This document shows positions 21,491-32,404 of a stretch of DNA of 64,000 nucleotides, one piece after another. Position 1 is the first letter of the stretch. The number at the start of each line of letters is the position of its first letter. The notes under the pieces are model-generated. The model saw only the letters and a list, made by a program, of their open reading frames with translations, was not told the origin of the DNA and ran no database searches. The stretch is taken from the NCBI RefSeq assembly GCF_040939455.1, contig NC_134104.1, positions 143,008,501 to 143,072,500 of the forward strand, in the 5' to 3' direction. The stretch is from Microcebus murinus (taxonomy: Eukaryota; Chordata; Mammalia; Primates; Cheirogaleidae). The translations under genes and the position numbers were made by a program.

Positions 21491-23899
21491 TAGTCATGAA
21501 ATTTGCTATAGGAAATAAATGTGCCCAGCTGTGAGTTTTCTGGTTTCCAAGAAGCTCTGTCTTGGACAGAGAAGTCTGTGCCCTGTAGGAGAAGTGAAGG
21601 TGGCTTGCAACCTGTTAAGTTACTGCAGCAGCAAAGAGACAACAGTATTTTCTCCAAAGTTGTAACTCACAAAATGGGAAAAATCACCTCATTACCTCTA
21701 GATGCCTGTAACTGCAACTCAATTGTATGGGGTACAAATGTTTGTGTCATAAAAATTATGCTCTCTATATGTCATGAACTAGCCTCACTCAGTACAATAA
21801 ACTCTTATGAAATCACATGGATTTGCAATTTGAGTCCATCTCTCTTTCTGATCTATTGATAGTGCATTTATCATCAAAGGAACTTAAAATGCTTTGCTGC
21901 TATTTGCTTTCAACAGTGTAGCTGGCCAAGGTGCTGACATTAGTTGGTGAATTTCACCATGGGGCAGAAACTGAGGATACTGGAGGCTGATAAAGATTCT
22001 ATGAAAGGATTGAATAAGAGATTCAATAGAAGGCAGAAATCCAAACACAAAATGCAATCACTGAATAAATTTACCCTTTGTAATAGTGTTTCTTCAAATA
22101 TAAGGGGGCAGACACAGCTTTTCTTTTTGGTATTGGCAAGGTGGGCCCTGCCAGTGTTTACAACTTTTCCTACATCAGTGGATTTTACTTAATTAATTTG
22201 TCCCTAGGGCCTAAAATGGAAATGAATGTTTCATTTGTCACTATGGTTTGGCGTAAGAAAAAATGAGAATTTTGTGATACCAGTGAGGCAAAGATATTCA
22301 GCTGCATCAATGAGGTGGGTTAATCAAATAGTCATTTCAGAGACTTGGAATTTCAGACATCATCTCTCTATGTCTCCTTCAGTCATTACACCCAATTCAC
22401 TCCCTTTCACCTTTAAAACAGCACCAATAACAATAACAGCAACAACAAAACATTGACTTTTATGTTCCTCCTAAGAATTGCCCAATTTCTTCTTTCATAG
22501 TTAGACAATAAGCCATCTTTCAACTCAGTCTCCACAATACCAGCTTCATTCTGGATTCTAAAACTTGGCTTTTCTTAATTGTCTTATCTAATTCTCCCTT
22601 TCCAAACAAGAGCCCAGAGCACTATATGAGGAACTCCATGGGCAGTTTTGAGATTGCAGACTAGGGTGGGCCTGAACTTGCCCCAGATTCATGGAATTAT
22701 GTTAGAAGCATCTCAGAAGAGAGAGGAGATCCTATCCAGGCAGAAAGTCTAACTGAGTCAGGGATTCTAAGGTAGAAAGTAGGCAGAGCAGGAAAACTCT
22801 GGGAAGAAGCAATAAGAAGGAAACTTCAGGTCCAGATGTGGAATTTCTGTACTTTTTATAAAAAGTTCATCCACACTGATACAAGCAAGGATTAAGTGAT
22901 CCCACAGAATTTCCTAACATCTGCAGCATTTAGCCTGTAGCAATTTTAGGATTCCCAGAGTTAATCTCAGGATCTGATCTTCCCAGGTCTGAGTTTGCTA
23001 CAGTCTGTCCTCATGCCCCACCAATGCTGATTCAAGTCAGGGCTACTATTGGGTGCATACTTCAGACTTTTTATTTGCTTTCCAATTACTTAGATTATCC
23101 CTATTTTATTCACAAATACCATAAGAAAATCCTTCACACAGACTCCTTTCAGTTGCTGGGATGAATCCAATTTGCCACTCATTTTTCCATGAATATATTA
23201 TAGGTCATTTCAATACAAATATAATAATGCAATACAAACATCATAATGTAAAGAAGTCACCAGCAGAAGAATATTTTACAAATTCTTTCTGGGATAAAAC
23301 CCATACTGTTTAGCTTTTCTCTAACCCTCATAATGAGGAAAAGAAACTATGAGGAACCGTCTCATTCAAGTAAACTAAATGAAGTACCTGTGTGAGCCTG
23401 CATTCAGCTGTCACAGTCAGTGACAAAATTGAACTCTTTCATCCAGAAAAGGCCAATGCTTTGACTGTTTCGCTATTTCTTCCTTCCATATCTATCCACC
23501 TAAGGTACTGCTGCATCTCTGAAATTTCAAAATAAGATACTGGTAAGCTAAGCATTTCCCTTCTTTTCAACTTGTCTGGATATAATGTTTACAGAGGCAC
23601 CCACGCAGAGCAACTCCAAAAATTAGGCAAGACCCCTCTCTGTCAGGAAAGGTAAACAGTGTGACAAAAATCACATAACTCCTGCATGAGAGAGGAAGGA
23701 GAACAACATATTTTCTCCCTCAAAAGCAATAATAGAACTGGACAAAACTGTCAAAACCACTGTTTCAGTGCTCTGGAAATTAACCAAGGACATGAAACAA
23801 ACAGAGGCACATTTATTCATTAAACTATTGAATTTCTAATAAGAACAAAGCATTCTTCCCCATACTCCACCCAATGCCCACTGGTCTGTCATTGTGGTC
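21491..23899. other. Repeat-poor unassigned DNA
   Basis: No repeat family recognised with confidence. The longest frame is 112 codons at 21521-21859 (plus); it matches no family I know, lacks domains or repeats, and is of a length that chance can produce in 64 kb. Two more short frames follow at 21944-22456. Promoter or splice signals supporting a gene were not found. Confidence 0.5.
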
Positions 23900-24150
23900 T
23901 TTTAACCAGGGCAGGGATTAGTGACCTTATAAAAGGGGCCCGAGAGACATCCCTCAGCCCTTCCACTGTGTGAGGTTAGAGCATAAAGACAGCTGACTAT
24001 GAACCAGGAATCGGTCCCTCATGAGACATCAGCTCTGCCAGAGCCTTGATCTTGGACTTCTCAGTCTCCTGAACTGTTAGAAATAAATTTCTGTTATTTG
24101 TAAGCTGCATAGTCTATGGTATTTTTTCATAGCCACCCTACCAGACTAAG
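23900..24150 (+). mobile_element. MaLR MLT1-like LTR fragment
   Basis: 'GGATTAGTGACCTTATAAAAGGGGCCCGAGAGA...', then 'CCTTGATCTTGGACTTCTCAGTCTCCTGAACTGTTAGAAATAAATTTCTGTTATTTGTAAGC' and 'GTCTATGGTATTTTTTCATAG' match the right half of an MLT1-type LTR, including its TATA box (TTATAAAA) and AATAAA signal. The left half is missing or unrecognisable. Confidence 0.75.
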
Positions 24151-24279
24151 CTACAAAATGAATCTGGAGAAAAGACGTTAAGATAGGCCTTATTCAAAAT
24201 ACTTTAAATTAATAGACATTTTAATTTTTAAAGTATAATAAAAGTCTATTAATTTTAAAAAGTACTATAGAATAAAATT

Positions 24280-24490
24280 TTAAGAATAGCACTGTCCAAT
24301 ATAACTTCCTGCAGTGATGAAAATATATAGCTGTGTAGTCTGATATATTGGCTCCTAGTCACATGTAGCTTTTGAGTACTTGAAATGTGGCAAGTGTGAA
24401 AGGAAAACTTAATTTTTTATTCTATTTCATTTTAATTAATTAAAATAGCCACATTTAGCTACTAGCTACTTTATAGGATAACACGAGTCT
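24280..24490. mobile_element. hAT-Charlie type MITE
   Basis: 'GCACTGTCCAATATAACTTCCTGCAGTGATG', 'GCTCCTAGTCACATGTAGC', 'TGAGTACTTGAAATGTGGCAAGTG' and 'TTAATTAATTAAAATAGCCACATTTAGCTACTAGC' match a common mammalian Charlie-type non-autonomous element (MER5/MER58-like; I am not certain of the name). No transposase. Confidence 0.65.
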
Positions 24491-24890
24491 AGAAAGAGAC
24501 CAAATATATATCAGAATTTAGTTTATGGAAAATGAACATTTCAAAATAATGAAGAATGAATGGATAATTATCCTCAAACTACAAAATATCTTCTTTTAAG
24601 GTTTCTGACTCAAGAAGTACAAATTAAGGTAATATGATACTATTTTTACCCAATTAAATTGGCAAAAGAAAAAATATTACCAATTATTAACCAAATTGCT
24701 TGCTAATGAATAGGGAAATGCAGGAATTTGATCTTTAAGACACTGCTAATTGAAGTATCCTATTGAGGAATCTGGTTTCTGGGGAAAACTCTGCTGTGCA
24801 TATCAAATAATTTAAAGTTATGCTTATAGTTGACTCAGAAATTCCATTCATAAGAAATGGCCCTAGGAGAACAAATTAAAGCATAAACAT

Positions 24891-25498
24891 TGCTATGGTT
24901 TGAATGTGTCCTCTCCAGAATTCATGTGTTAAAATTTAATCCCCATTGTGGTGTTGTTAAGAGGTGAGACCTTTGGTGAGTGATTAAATTTTGAGGGCTC
25001 CTGCTACCCACCAGGCAGGGGTGGGGAACCTGCAGCCTTAAAGCTACATATGGCCTTCTAGGTCCTTAAGTGCAGCCTTTTGGCTGAATCCAAATTTTAG
25101 AGAACAAATCTTTTTATTAAAAGGGGTGCAGCAGAGAAAGATAAAGATTTTCTTGCTTCCTTTGGTGCTTAAAGAAGAGCAATCTTGAAATCAGAAGGCC
25201 ACAGGTTCCCCACCCCTGGTTGGAGGGAACTAGTATAGGCCCTTTGTGCTCTTTTGCTCTTTCACCACGTAAGGAGACACATTATTTGTCTCTCTTCTTG
25301 TCCCTCTGTCCCTTCTGCAACGTGAGGGCACCTAGACAGTATCATCTATGAGGCACAGGCCCTCATCAGACACCAAACCTGCCAGTGCCTTGATCTTGGA
25401 CTTCCAAGCCTCCAGAACTGTGAGAAGATAAATTCCTATTGTTTATAAATCATACAATCTCAAGTGTTTTGTTATAGCAACACAAATGGTCTAATGCA
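24891..25498 (+). mobile_element. MaLR MLT1-type LTR, interrupted by a hAT element
   Basis: Begins TGCTATGGTTTGAATGTGTCC and ends '...TTATAGCAACACAAATGGTCTAATGCA', with 'GCCTTGATCTTGGACTTCCAAGCCTCCAGAACTGTGAGAAGATAAATT' near the 3' end. These are hallmarks of MLT1 LTRs of the MaLR (ERVL-related) group. Flanks AACAT and AGTAT could be a decayed 5-bp target duplication. A 203-bp hAT element is inserted at 25016-25218. No internal retroviral sequence, so it behaves as a solo LTR. Confidence 0.82.
25016..25218. mobile_element. Short hAT-like MITE with perfect 17-bp inverted ends
   Basis: CAGGGGTGGGGAACCTG occurs at the left end and its exact reverse complement at the right end (25202-25218), enclosing 203 bp. 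The internal 'CAGCCTTAAAGCTACATATGGCCTTCTAGGTCC' and the overall layout fit a non-autonomous hAT element. The 8-bp flanks (CCACCAGG and GTTGGAGG) do not match, so the duplication is lost or my boundary is off. Perfect ends after insertion into an old LTR suggest it is younger than its host. Confidence 0.78.
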
Positions 25499-25740
25499 AG
25501 TATGCTCAATACTGTGTTTACAATAACAAAACACCAATGGTAGATTAAATATTCAAAAATAGAGGACTAGTTAAATAAGTTATACCATTGTGTTGGTAAA
25601 ATTATAATGTATACTAATATTTATTTACCTGAAAATATGTCTGTTAGTATATACAAAAGGTAGGTTGCACAATATCAGCAAATGTATGACTCCACTTTTT
25701 ATTTCTCTGTATCTATGCTTATCTATCTCTATGTCAAGAA

Positions 25741-26491
25741 GCAAGAAAATCCGTGGAGCAGCAGGGCTCATCTCTGGGTGATGAAATTATGGGCATATCA
25801 ATTAAGGATCTCTGTTGGCAACCACACAAATCAATTCCAGTTACATTATACAAGCACTGTTTATTTAAGAAGGCTGAAAAAATAGATTAACTCACATTGA
25901 ATCTGAGGAGAGAAAGGATGAGAGAGAGACAGAATGGAAAACGATATATATCTAGTGATACACAAAAGAGTAGGAGAATTATATACAGCTCTATGACAAT
26001 AAATTCATAAACCTGGAGGTCTCCTAATGGTCCAGACATTAAGCCTTCTGTTGCTGGACTGTAGGAAGCTCCAGGGGATATAGGAGAACAGTCCAGGTAG
26101 GAAGAGTCAGGAGTATGGGGGAGAGTTTGTGGATCAGGTCAGGCTATGTACCAAGCTGTATAGAAGTATGTCATTATGTTAGCAACCAGTACAGCTGAAC
26201 TAGTGCCTATATCTGTGTGTCCCATGTTTACCACTTAAATTCGTCATCAGATCTCTATTCTGCTTGTTTGTTGGAAGCATATTTCAAATATTTTCTTAGA
26301 GAGGGAATGGGAGATGTGGATTATTCTCAAGGATTCTTGAAATTCCTCAAAAATTAGATAGATAGATAAATAGAGAGATAAGGATATAAGCATCAAGATA
26401 GATTTTTGTCAAATAATATCTTTCCTTGAATCTTAGGACAGTCTTGCTGCAATCTTTTTTTTAAAAAAAGATTATACAGTCAGGGAATATA
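25741..26491. other. Unassigned non-coding DNA
   Basis: No gene recognised. A short GATA-rich tract lies at about 26358-26385. Otherwise nothing specific. Confidence 0.5.
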
Positions 26492-26653
26492 CAGTCAACC
26501 TTCTGATTCTATGGGTTCCTCATCCACAGGTTCATTCAAGCATGGATTAAAATTACGTGTTCAAAAAGGGAAAAAAGAATACAATAAAAACAATACAAAT
26601 AAAAAACTATATAGTATAACAACTATTTACATAGCATTTACATTGTATTAGAT

Positions 26654-27109
26654 TGTTAGAGACTAAGACCCTCCACATTCCAACGACTTGTCCTGACTTG
26701 TCCTGACTTGTCCTACGCACGAAAATAGCCTAAGACGAAAATAGCACCCAGCCCCCCAGCTATAGTTCCGAGAAGAATGCATTCCATGCCCTGCTTGCTC
26801 CAGGGCATGCTACCTGCAATTGTTCCCAACCCCCTGCCAGATTGGGGTTAAATGATCCATTACAAAGAGCTTCCAGTGCCATTGGGATGCTGATTGGAGC
26901 TAATTAGCCCACAGGAAATCCTCATCATTCCCCCATTCTATTTTTCTGTTTCTACTTCCTTGTTTTCTGTATATAAAACCTACCAAAAATCCAAGTAAAA
27001 TAGACCTTGACAACCATTCGCTTGGTCTCGTTTCTTTCTCTCGCCCATCTCTTTCAGGCACGGTCCCCTTCGCCCCCGCGAGTAACAAAAGGTCCCGCGG
27101 GCCGGGACA
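26654..27109 (+). mobile_element. Solo LTR, class II (betaretrovirus-like) ERV
   Basis: 456 bp with TG...CA ends (TGTTAGAGAC ... CCGGGACA). TTAGAT flanks it on both sides (26648-26653 and 27110-27115), a perfect 6-bp target duplication typical of betaretroviruses. It contains three tandem GACTTGTCCT units (26685-26714), a repeated ACGAAAATAGC, an inverted CCAAT-like motif (GATTGG near 26892), a TATA box TATATAAA near 26970, and a CT-rich then CG-rich stretch resembling R-U5. No primer binding site or internal region remains, so recombination between two LTRs probably removed the provirus. The minus-strand frame at 26900-27088 is spurious. Confidence 0.88.
26970..26977 (+). promoter_or_regulatory. 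Predicted TATA box of the solo LTR
   Basis: TATATAAA followed by ACC lies about two thirds along the LTR, where a retroviral promoter is expected, with an inverted CCAAT-type motif about 75 bp upstream. Whether it is active cannot be judged from sequence. Confidence 0.6.
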
Positions 27110-27419
27110 TTAGATATTATAAATCTAGAGACATCTAAAGTATATGAGAGGATATGTATAGGTCATATGCAAATGCTATGCCATTTTATATAAGAGCCTT
27201 GAGCATCCCTAAATTCTGGTATCCTAGGGGCGGTTCCTGGAATCAATCTTTCAGAGATACCAATGGACAACTGCATAGGTATTTTTCCATGGACTTCTAA
27301 ATGCATATTTTGCAATTGAGGAATCTGACAGAAGTCATATTTTATTTGTTCCTTTTGTAAGTAACTTGTTTTTCTTATCTGGAAGCTTATATTTTTTTCC
27401 TTATAGATCATAGGTTTGA

Positions 27420-28129
27420 CTAGGTACAGAGCCTTGGAGACTGTGCCTTTTCTAATTAATCTTGCCTAGAACTCTGAATGTATTTCAATCTGAAGACTCC
27501 AATCTTTCTCCTTCAGCATTAATTTTCCTCTATTATCTGTTTAATTATTGCCTCTACTCTGCTTGTTTTTTCTCTCCTTCTGAAATGCATCTATTAACAT
27601 GTTAGAACTTTAGGTCTTTCAAGGTTTTTATCTTCTCCCCTGATGTTTTTAGCTTCTTTTTAACTTACTTGGTGATTTGAGAGATTTCTGGCACTTGTTT
27701 ATTAAAATTACTGTTTGAGATCTCAACAGTATACACCGTGTTATAGTATATAATATATAGTATATTATATATAGTATAACAGTATAGTGTAGTATAACAG
27801 TATTATTATATAGCATAACAACTATTATTTTATAGTGCAAGAAAGTCTCTTTGCTACTGTCCTTGCATCCCCTTAGATGCATTTTAATTTTTATTCAGTT
27901 TTCTATCTGTCTTCTTCTAGCAGTTCCATTTCACGGGTTCTGATTATTTTTCTTTATCATTTCTCTCTGACCTGCTTACTCCCAATCCCAGTCTATTATA
28001 GATGAGCAGTGATTTTTCTGCCAGCCCACTGGTCTAGGTAATGGTTATTAGAATAATCTAAATGATGATGGAAAGCTACAAGCACTCTTTCCCCCACAGA
28101 TCTGCAATGTAGAGGGAAAGACATTTTCC
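27420..28129 (-). repeat. Possible old L1 5' UTR-like sequence and AT-rich repeat
   Basis: 'TCTCCTTCTGAAATGCATCTATTAACATGTTAGAACTTTAGG' and 'CTTCTAGCAGTTCCATTTCACGGG' loosely resemble the reverse complement of old L1 5' UTR/ORF1 regions. Between 27722 and 27840 there is a degenerate tandem array based on TATAGTATAACAG. Weak evidence, no coding potential. Confidence 0.35.
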
Positions 28130-28600
28130 TGATGATGTTGAACATTTATTTTCTTCTGTAAATTTCACTTTTTATCTTTTACCCATTTCATATTGGATTA
28201 TTTTGGGGGTTTGGTACTGAGTTTTGAGAGTTCTCTATATATTCTAGATACTAGCCCTTTATTGGATATGAGGTTTGCAAGTATTTTCTTCCAGTCTATA
28301 GGTGGTCTTTTTATCCTTTTAACAGTGTTTTTCATGGAGCAAAGGTACTTAATTTTGATAAAGTTTAATTTACTATTTTTTAATGGATCATGTTTTTAAT
28401 GTTATGATTTGGAATTTTCCTCAAACCCTAGATCCCACAGATTTTTTCCTATATTTTCATCTAAAAGTTTTATATTTAAATCCAATTCTATTTTGAATTA
28501 ATTTGTGTATGTGGTGAGAGGCTTAGGTAAAAATTCTTTTTTTAAGAAAAGGGTTATTTTTCCCAATTAAATTGTGAGTAAATAATACAATTTTTAAAAA
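28130..28600 (-). mobile_element. Old LINE-1 ORF2 fragment, minus strand
   Basis: Reads as antisense ORF2 C-terminal region: 'GAGAGTTCTCTATATATTCTAGATACTAGCCCTTTATTGG', 'TTTGCAAGTATTTTCTTCCAGTCTATAGG', 'GGAGCAAAGGTACTTAATTTTG'. Frames are broken. The plus-strand frame at 28193-28399 is the wrong strand of this remnant. Confidence 0.8.
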
Positions 28601-28861
28601 TCAGTGGGCTATACTTATGTGAAGCTATTCCTGCTTCCTTGGAACCTTTAATCCTTAATAATTTTAATCTCTAATAACTTTAATCCTTAATAATTTAGGA
28701 GAAAATAATTCCCTTGTCTTGTAACTTTGAATGTACATCTAAGACCAACCTAGTTGTCCCATTGCATGTGCCTTAATTTTCTCTTTCTTCTTCCTTTCAT
28801 TTTCTTGTAGCCCCATAGAATTATCTCTTCATCATTGAATTTATTAATTTAATCAGAGTAT

Positions 28862-29095
28862 ATTTTTGTGGTAATAAAACTGGATAGCCACATGTAGAAG
28901 ACTGAAACAAGACCCATACCTTTCACCTCTCACAAAAATCAACTCACGCTGGGTAACAGACTTGAACCTTAGATGTGAAACTATTAGACTTCTAGGGGAA
29001 AACATTGGAAATACTCTTCTAGACATTGGCCTAGGCAAAGAATTTATGAAGAAGACCCCAAAGGCAATCACAGCAGCAGCAAATGTTATTTTTTG
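28862..29095 (+). mobile_element. LINE-1 ORF2 fragment without 3' end
   Basis: 'AAACTGGATAGCCACATGTAGAAGACTGAAAC...', 'CTATTAGACTTCTAGGGGAAAACATTGG', 'GACATTGGCCTAGGCAAAGAATTTATGAAGAAGACCCC' are ORF2 sequence downstream of the reverse transcriptase, closely matching the start of the L1 at 36264. It stops at about 29095 with neither 3' UTR nor A-tail. Probably a relic cut by deletion, or the inverted part of a twin-primed insertion. Confidence 0.8.
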
Positions 29096-29199
29096 AAATC
29101 TGATTTGGAAGTGCAATTAGAAATTCCTCACCTTGACCTGTCCAAGATGGCATTACATTTTCACTTTCCTAACATCATGGTTATATTAAGAAGTTTGTT

Positions 29200-29440
29200 C
29201 TCTGTGGAAATATAGTTGAGAGCAGAGAAGAATAATCACCTTGAGTCTCACAGACAGTCTTGTGGGCCTATTATATTGATGGCATCAAACAAATTAGACC
29301 TGGGAGAGCAAGAAGTACCAGGAATTAGATACACACAGGAAAATGGGTACTTTAAAGGCTAAACTGGGGAAAGAACATGGAGGAGAGGATTGGAATTGGG
29401 AGAGGGAGTGAGATATCTCAATGTACACATTTTTATACTG
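29200..29440 (+). mobile_element. Possible ERVL-type pol fragment
   Basis: 'GGCCTATTATATTGATGGCATC...ATTAGACCTGGGAGAGCAAGAAGTACCAGG' resembles the reverse transcriptase YIDD region of ERVL-type endogenous retroviruses, with the second D changed. Flanking sequence is too diverged to follow, and stops interrupt the frame. Dead and tentative. Confidence 0.35.
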
Positions 29441-29499
29441 TTATGATTTTTAAATAGGCATTTATAATTAAGTTAATAATACTTGGACCTGCATGTCCA

Positions 29500-29799
29500 C
29501 CTATTCTACAATGCTAAAAATTCAGCCAGCAGAGATTGAAAATATGCAAAAAAGAAAATAAAAAATAACAATATAAAAATAAAAAGTACTACAAATAAAA
29601 ATATGTTATAAAAACTATAAACATAGCATTTACATGATATTATGCATTATAAGTAACCTAGAGATGACTTAAAGTGTACCAGAGAATGTCCATAGGTTAT
29701 ATGCAAAACTGTGTCATAAGGGACATGAGCATTTAGTAGGGATTTTAGTATCCACGAGGGTCCTAGAACCAATCTCCCTCAGATACCTAGGGACCATTG
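29500..29799. mobile_element. Tigger-like MITE, second copy
   Basis: 'ATTCAGCCAGCAGAGATTGAAAATATGC', 'ACATAGCATTTACATGATATTATGCATTATAAGTAACCTAGAGATGAC', 'GTTATATGCAAAACTGTGTCATAAGGGACATGAGC' and the end 'GATACCTAGGGACCATTG' followed by TA match the element at 26492-27273 block for block. The left end is poorly preserved. About 300 bp, no transposase. Confidence 0.72.
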
Positions 29800-29999
29800 T
29801 ATAATAAAATATAAAATATCAGACAAAGTAAAATGTAACAATAGCCCAGGTTAAATTCAACTGTCTACCTCCTCCGGCACTTGTACCTATGTAGCTGAAT
29901 GAGGATGGGATATAATACACAACCTGATGACTAATCTAACTTGAAATTAATTACTAACATGCTCAAGTTGGCCCTTAATGCGTCCTGGCAACCACAGTC

Positions 30000-30880
30000 T
30001 ATTTTCCCAGTTTATTCATTTTCTTACTGTCCATGAGGACCATTTTACACTTTTTCCTCTCTCTTCCAAACATTTCACTCACTTTTTTCACTGTCAGTGA
30101 TGATCTTGCTTCCTAATTTGCATAAAAATTGAAGCAATCACAAGAACAACTTATGTAACTCACCTACATATCTACATCTGTATCCATGTACTCTACCTTC
30201 TATCATGTTATAACAGATTAATTATCTGCCTTCGTTTCTACTAGCATTTCCTCCTATCTTCTCTTGTTTACACAAGGAAAGGACAATATTCCAGCAATTT
30301 CTTCTCTCTCAAATAGTATCAGTTTCCCTTCGAACAAGATTAGCAGGTGAACATGCTGCTATTTTTTCTATATTAAAACCTTGAACATACTTTCCTCTCA
30401 AACTACTCCCTTGTCATGAAAAGTATTTCTGCTGATTTTAATAGTCATTGTCTCTAATTCATCTCTTTACATTGCATCTCTTATACACATACTAATCAGT
30501 GATTTTCCCCATTATTCCACTAAAATAATCTTTAGTAACCCTCATATTACTAAATTCAATGTTCAGATCTCATTCTTTATCTTAATATTTGATGCAGGAG
30601 TAGAAGTTTACACAGTTGACCCCTGCCTCCCTCTCATTAACAACAAAATCAAGACTTGCCTTCCAGTCTAAATTTTTCTCCTAATCCATCGTCTGTTACT
30701 TCTCAGTACCAGTTTGTTATTTTTGTCCTCTTTTCCCTGATCTCTACAAGATAGTGCCCCAGGTTTTTCAAAGCTAAATCAAAATCATAGATATTTATCT
30801 TCCTTCAATAACCAGGCTATGACCTCATTCTTGGTACCACCCTCAGGTCTCTTGTGACATCCACCAGGAAAAATCTACTC
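30000..30880 (+). repeat. LINE2 fragment covering part of the RT region
   Basis: CT-rich sequence with blocks matching L2 in order: 'AATTCATCTCTTTACATTGC', 'TTCCACTAAAATAATCTTTAGTAACCC', 'TTTGATGCAGGAGTAGAAGTTTACACAGTTGACCCCTGCCTCC' (the L2 'TTTGACACAGTTGACCACTC' region), 'GATCTCTACAAGATAGTGCCCCAGG' (L2 'GGAGTGCCCCAGGG'), and 'CATAGATATTTATCTTC'. Frames are fully decayed. The left edge is uncertain. Confidence 0.6.
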
Positions 30881-32404
30881 TTGTCCAAAGACATTACTGT
30901 GTCCTATCAGAGAAACTGTATAGGCCTGGGTCCTAAGCCACCCAAGAACACCCAGAATGCTCCTCTGTCCACATCAAACAAAAGATGCACTCTTAAGTTG
31001 TGGGTATGTGAGGATGTGGGAGGCTAATCCAGAAGGCAGCACCAAGGCACCTATAATTGATGAGCTGGAGAACAGTGAAACACCCCCCCTCCATACTTAC
31101 ATAACTTGAGAGTCTTTCTTTGCGATTTTGAAAGACTAATTTCCAGCCAAAGTGTAGGGCAAAGTGACAAAAGATGAATGGCTAGAATTGGGGTATGCTT
31201 TAAAGTGTCCTGTAACTAGGGTCCCCACTTTCCATGCTCTCAAAAGAACACATTAGTGTTCAGTAATGTTTCTTCTCAGTGAAGGTGAAGTATTCTCACA
31301 CTCGGGAATTTCTTGGTAGGGGAACCCTAATAAAAATTTATTATTTTTTTTTTTCATTTTTCATTTTGCTGTCATTAGTTTCCTGTAGTGCTTCTCCCTG
31401 CATCTCTTTTCATGTTATTAAAGCTCATCTGTGGAAATTATCCTCCACTAAAGAACATAAATAAACCTTTATTTAGCAAGCTGTGGATTAGGGATATGCA
31501 ACAAAGACAATGGAGCTCATTAAACAAGTACCAATGTTACTAATGTTCTCTCATTACTCATTCCTTTCACTGATTGCTTTAGCAGAATAGGAAGCATCAC
31601 TGCTCCCCTGGGCCACCCAGCTGTTCTCTAAGAGCATCACAAGGACAGGGGACAGGGCAGTCAGGCCCATGAGCCCTAATGCTCCTGAAGACACAATGGG
31701 AGTGACAGCATTCATTAATAACAGTCCCAGGTTTGCGCATTACTTCCCTCACTCTGCCTCTTTCTTACCTCCATAAAAGGAACAGAAGGAGGTGATAAGA
31801 GAAATGTGAGTTTAAGAACTCCTCTGTAATGGGAGTTTTATACTCAACATTTGGTGGTAACAAGTTCAGGGGATCCAGAAAACAACCTTTAGCATTTATA
31901 TTGTGCAGTAGTTTATTTCCACTATAAGCCTGTATTTACAAAGTCAGCTCAACACTGATTCTACCACTGGAACTGCTAGAAGCATCCTTTAATCCAAATA
32001 ATAGACAGAATCTGTGACATATTTCATCATAAATTTCGTTAAAGCTCTTGCAACAGGAAATATGTAGAAACTGATATTCAGACTCTGGGTCAGATAAAAG
32101 GGTCTGCAAACCTCTTCTGTTTACATATGGGAGCAGACTGTAAGAAAGAAATTGTCACCCATAACTACATAAATGAATGGAAATTTGTCAGCTACAGCAT
32201 CACATGGGATTTGCAAGATGAGGGCTCACATTTCACAGCATTGGACTTTCAACCTCTAAAGGAGCTGGTTTGCAATAGAGCTGCTCTCCACTGGAATGGC
32301 AATACAACAGGTGCTCCAAGGCAACTAGCTCCAAGAACTTATTTATTTACCAGCGGCTAATGGTTACCCCTGGTAATGACAGTGGTGAAGATACCTAGTA
32401 ATGC
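30881..32404. other. Unassigned, repeat-poor DNA
   Basis: No gene or repeat recognised. The 77-codon frame at 32127-32360 (plus) matches nothing I know and has no supporting signals. Confidence 0.5.

Larger units (their letters stand above)
24590..25740 (+). mobile_element. Ancient L1M/HAL1-like 3' region, split by MLT1 LTR
   Basis: Left part (to 24890): 'CCAATTAAATTGGCAAAAG...', 'CTAATTGAAGTATCC...', 'CTCAGAAATTCCATTCATAAG'. Right part (from about 25503): 'GCTCAATACTGTGTTTACAATAACAAAACACCAATG', 'GAGGACTAGTTAAATAAGTTATACCATTG', 'AAAAGGTAGGTTGCACAATATCAGC'. Together these follow the L1ME/HAL1 ORF2-3' UTR order, with the MLT1 LTR between adjacent blocks. Non-coding. Confidence 0.7.
26492..27273. 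mobile_element. Tigger-like (Tc1/mariner) MITE, interrupted by a solo LTR
   Basis: The left end CAGTCAACCTTCTGATTC follows TA; the right end is GGACAACTG, then CA where TA is expected. Internal blocks 'GGGTTCCTCATCCACAGG', 'ACTATTTACATAGCATTTACATTGTATTAGAT', then after the LTR 'TATAAATCTAGAGACATCTAAAGTATATGAGAGGATATG' and 'GGTATCCTAGGGGCGGTTCCTGGAATCAATC' match the second copy at 29500-29799. Without the LTR it is about 320 bp. No transposase. Confidence 0.75.

Noticed and set aside
21521..21859. 112-codon plus-strand frame in repeat-poor DNA
   Set aside because: No recognisable family, no splice or promoter support, and a length that chance allows in 64 kb. A conservation test would be needed to revive it.
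24891..25498. Perfect 5-bp target duplication for the MLT1 LTR
   Set aside because: The flanks AACAT and AGTAT match at only three of five bases, so I do not claim it.
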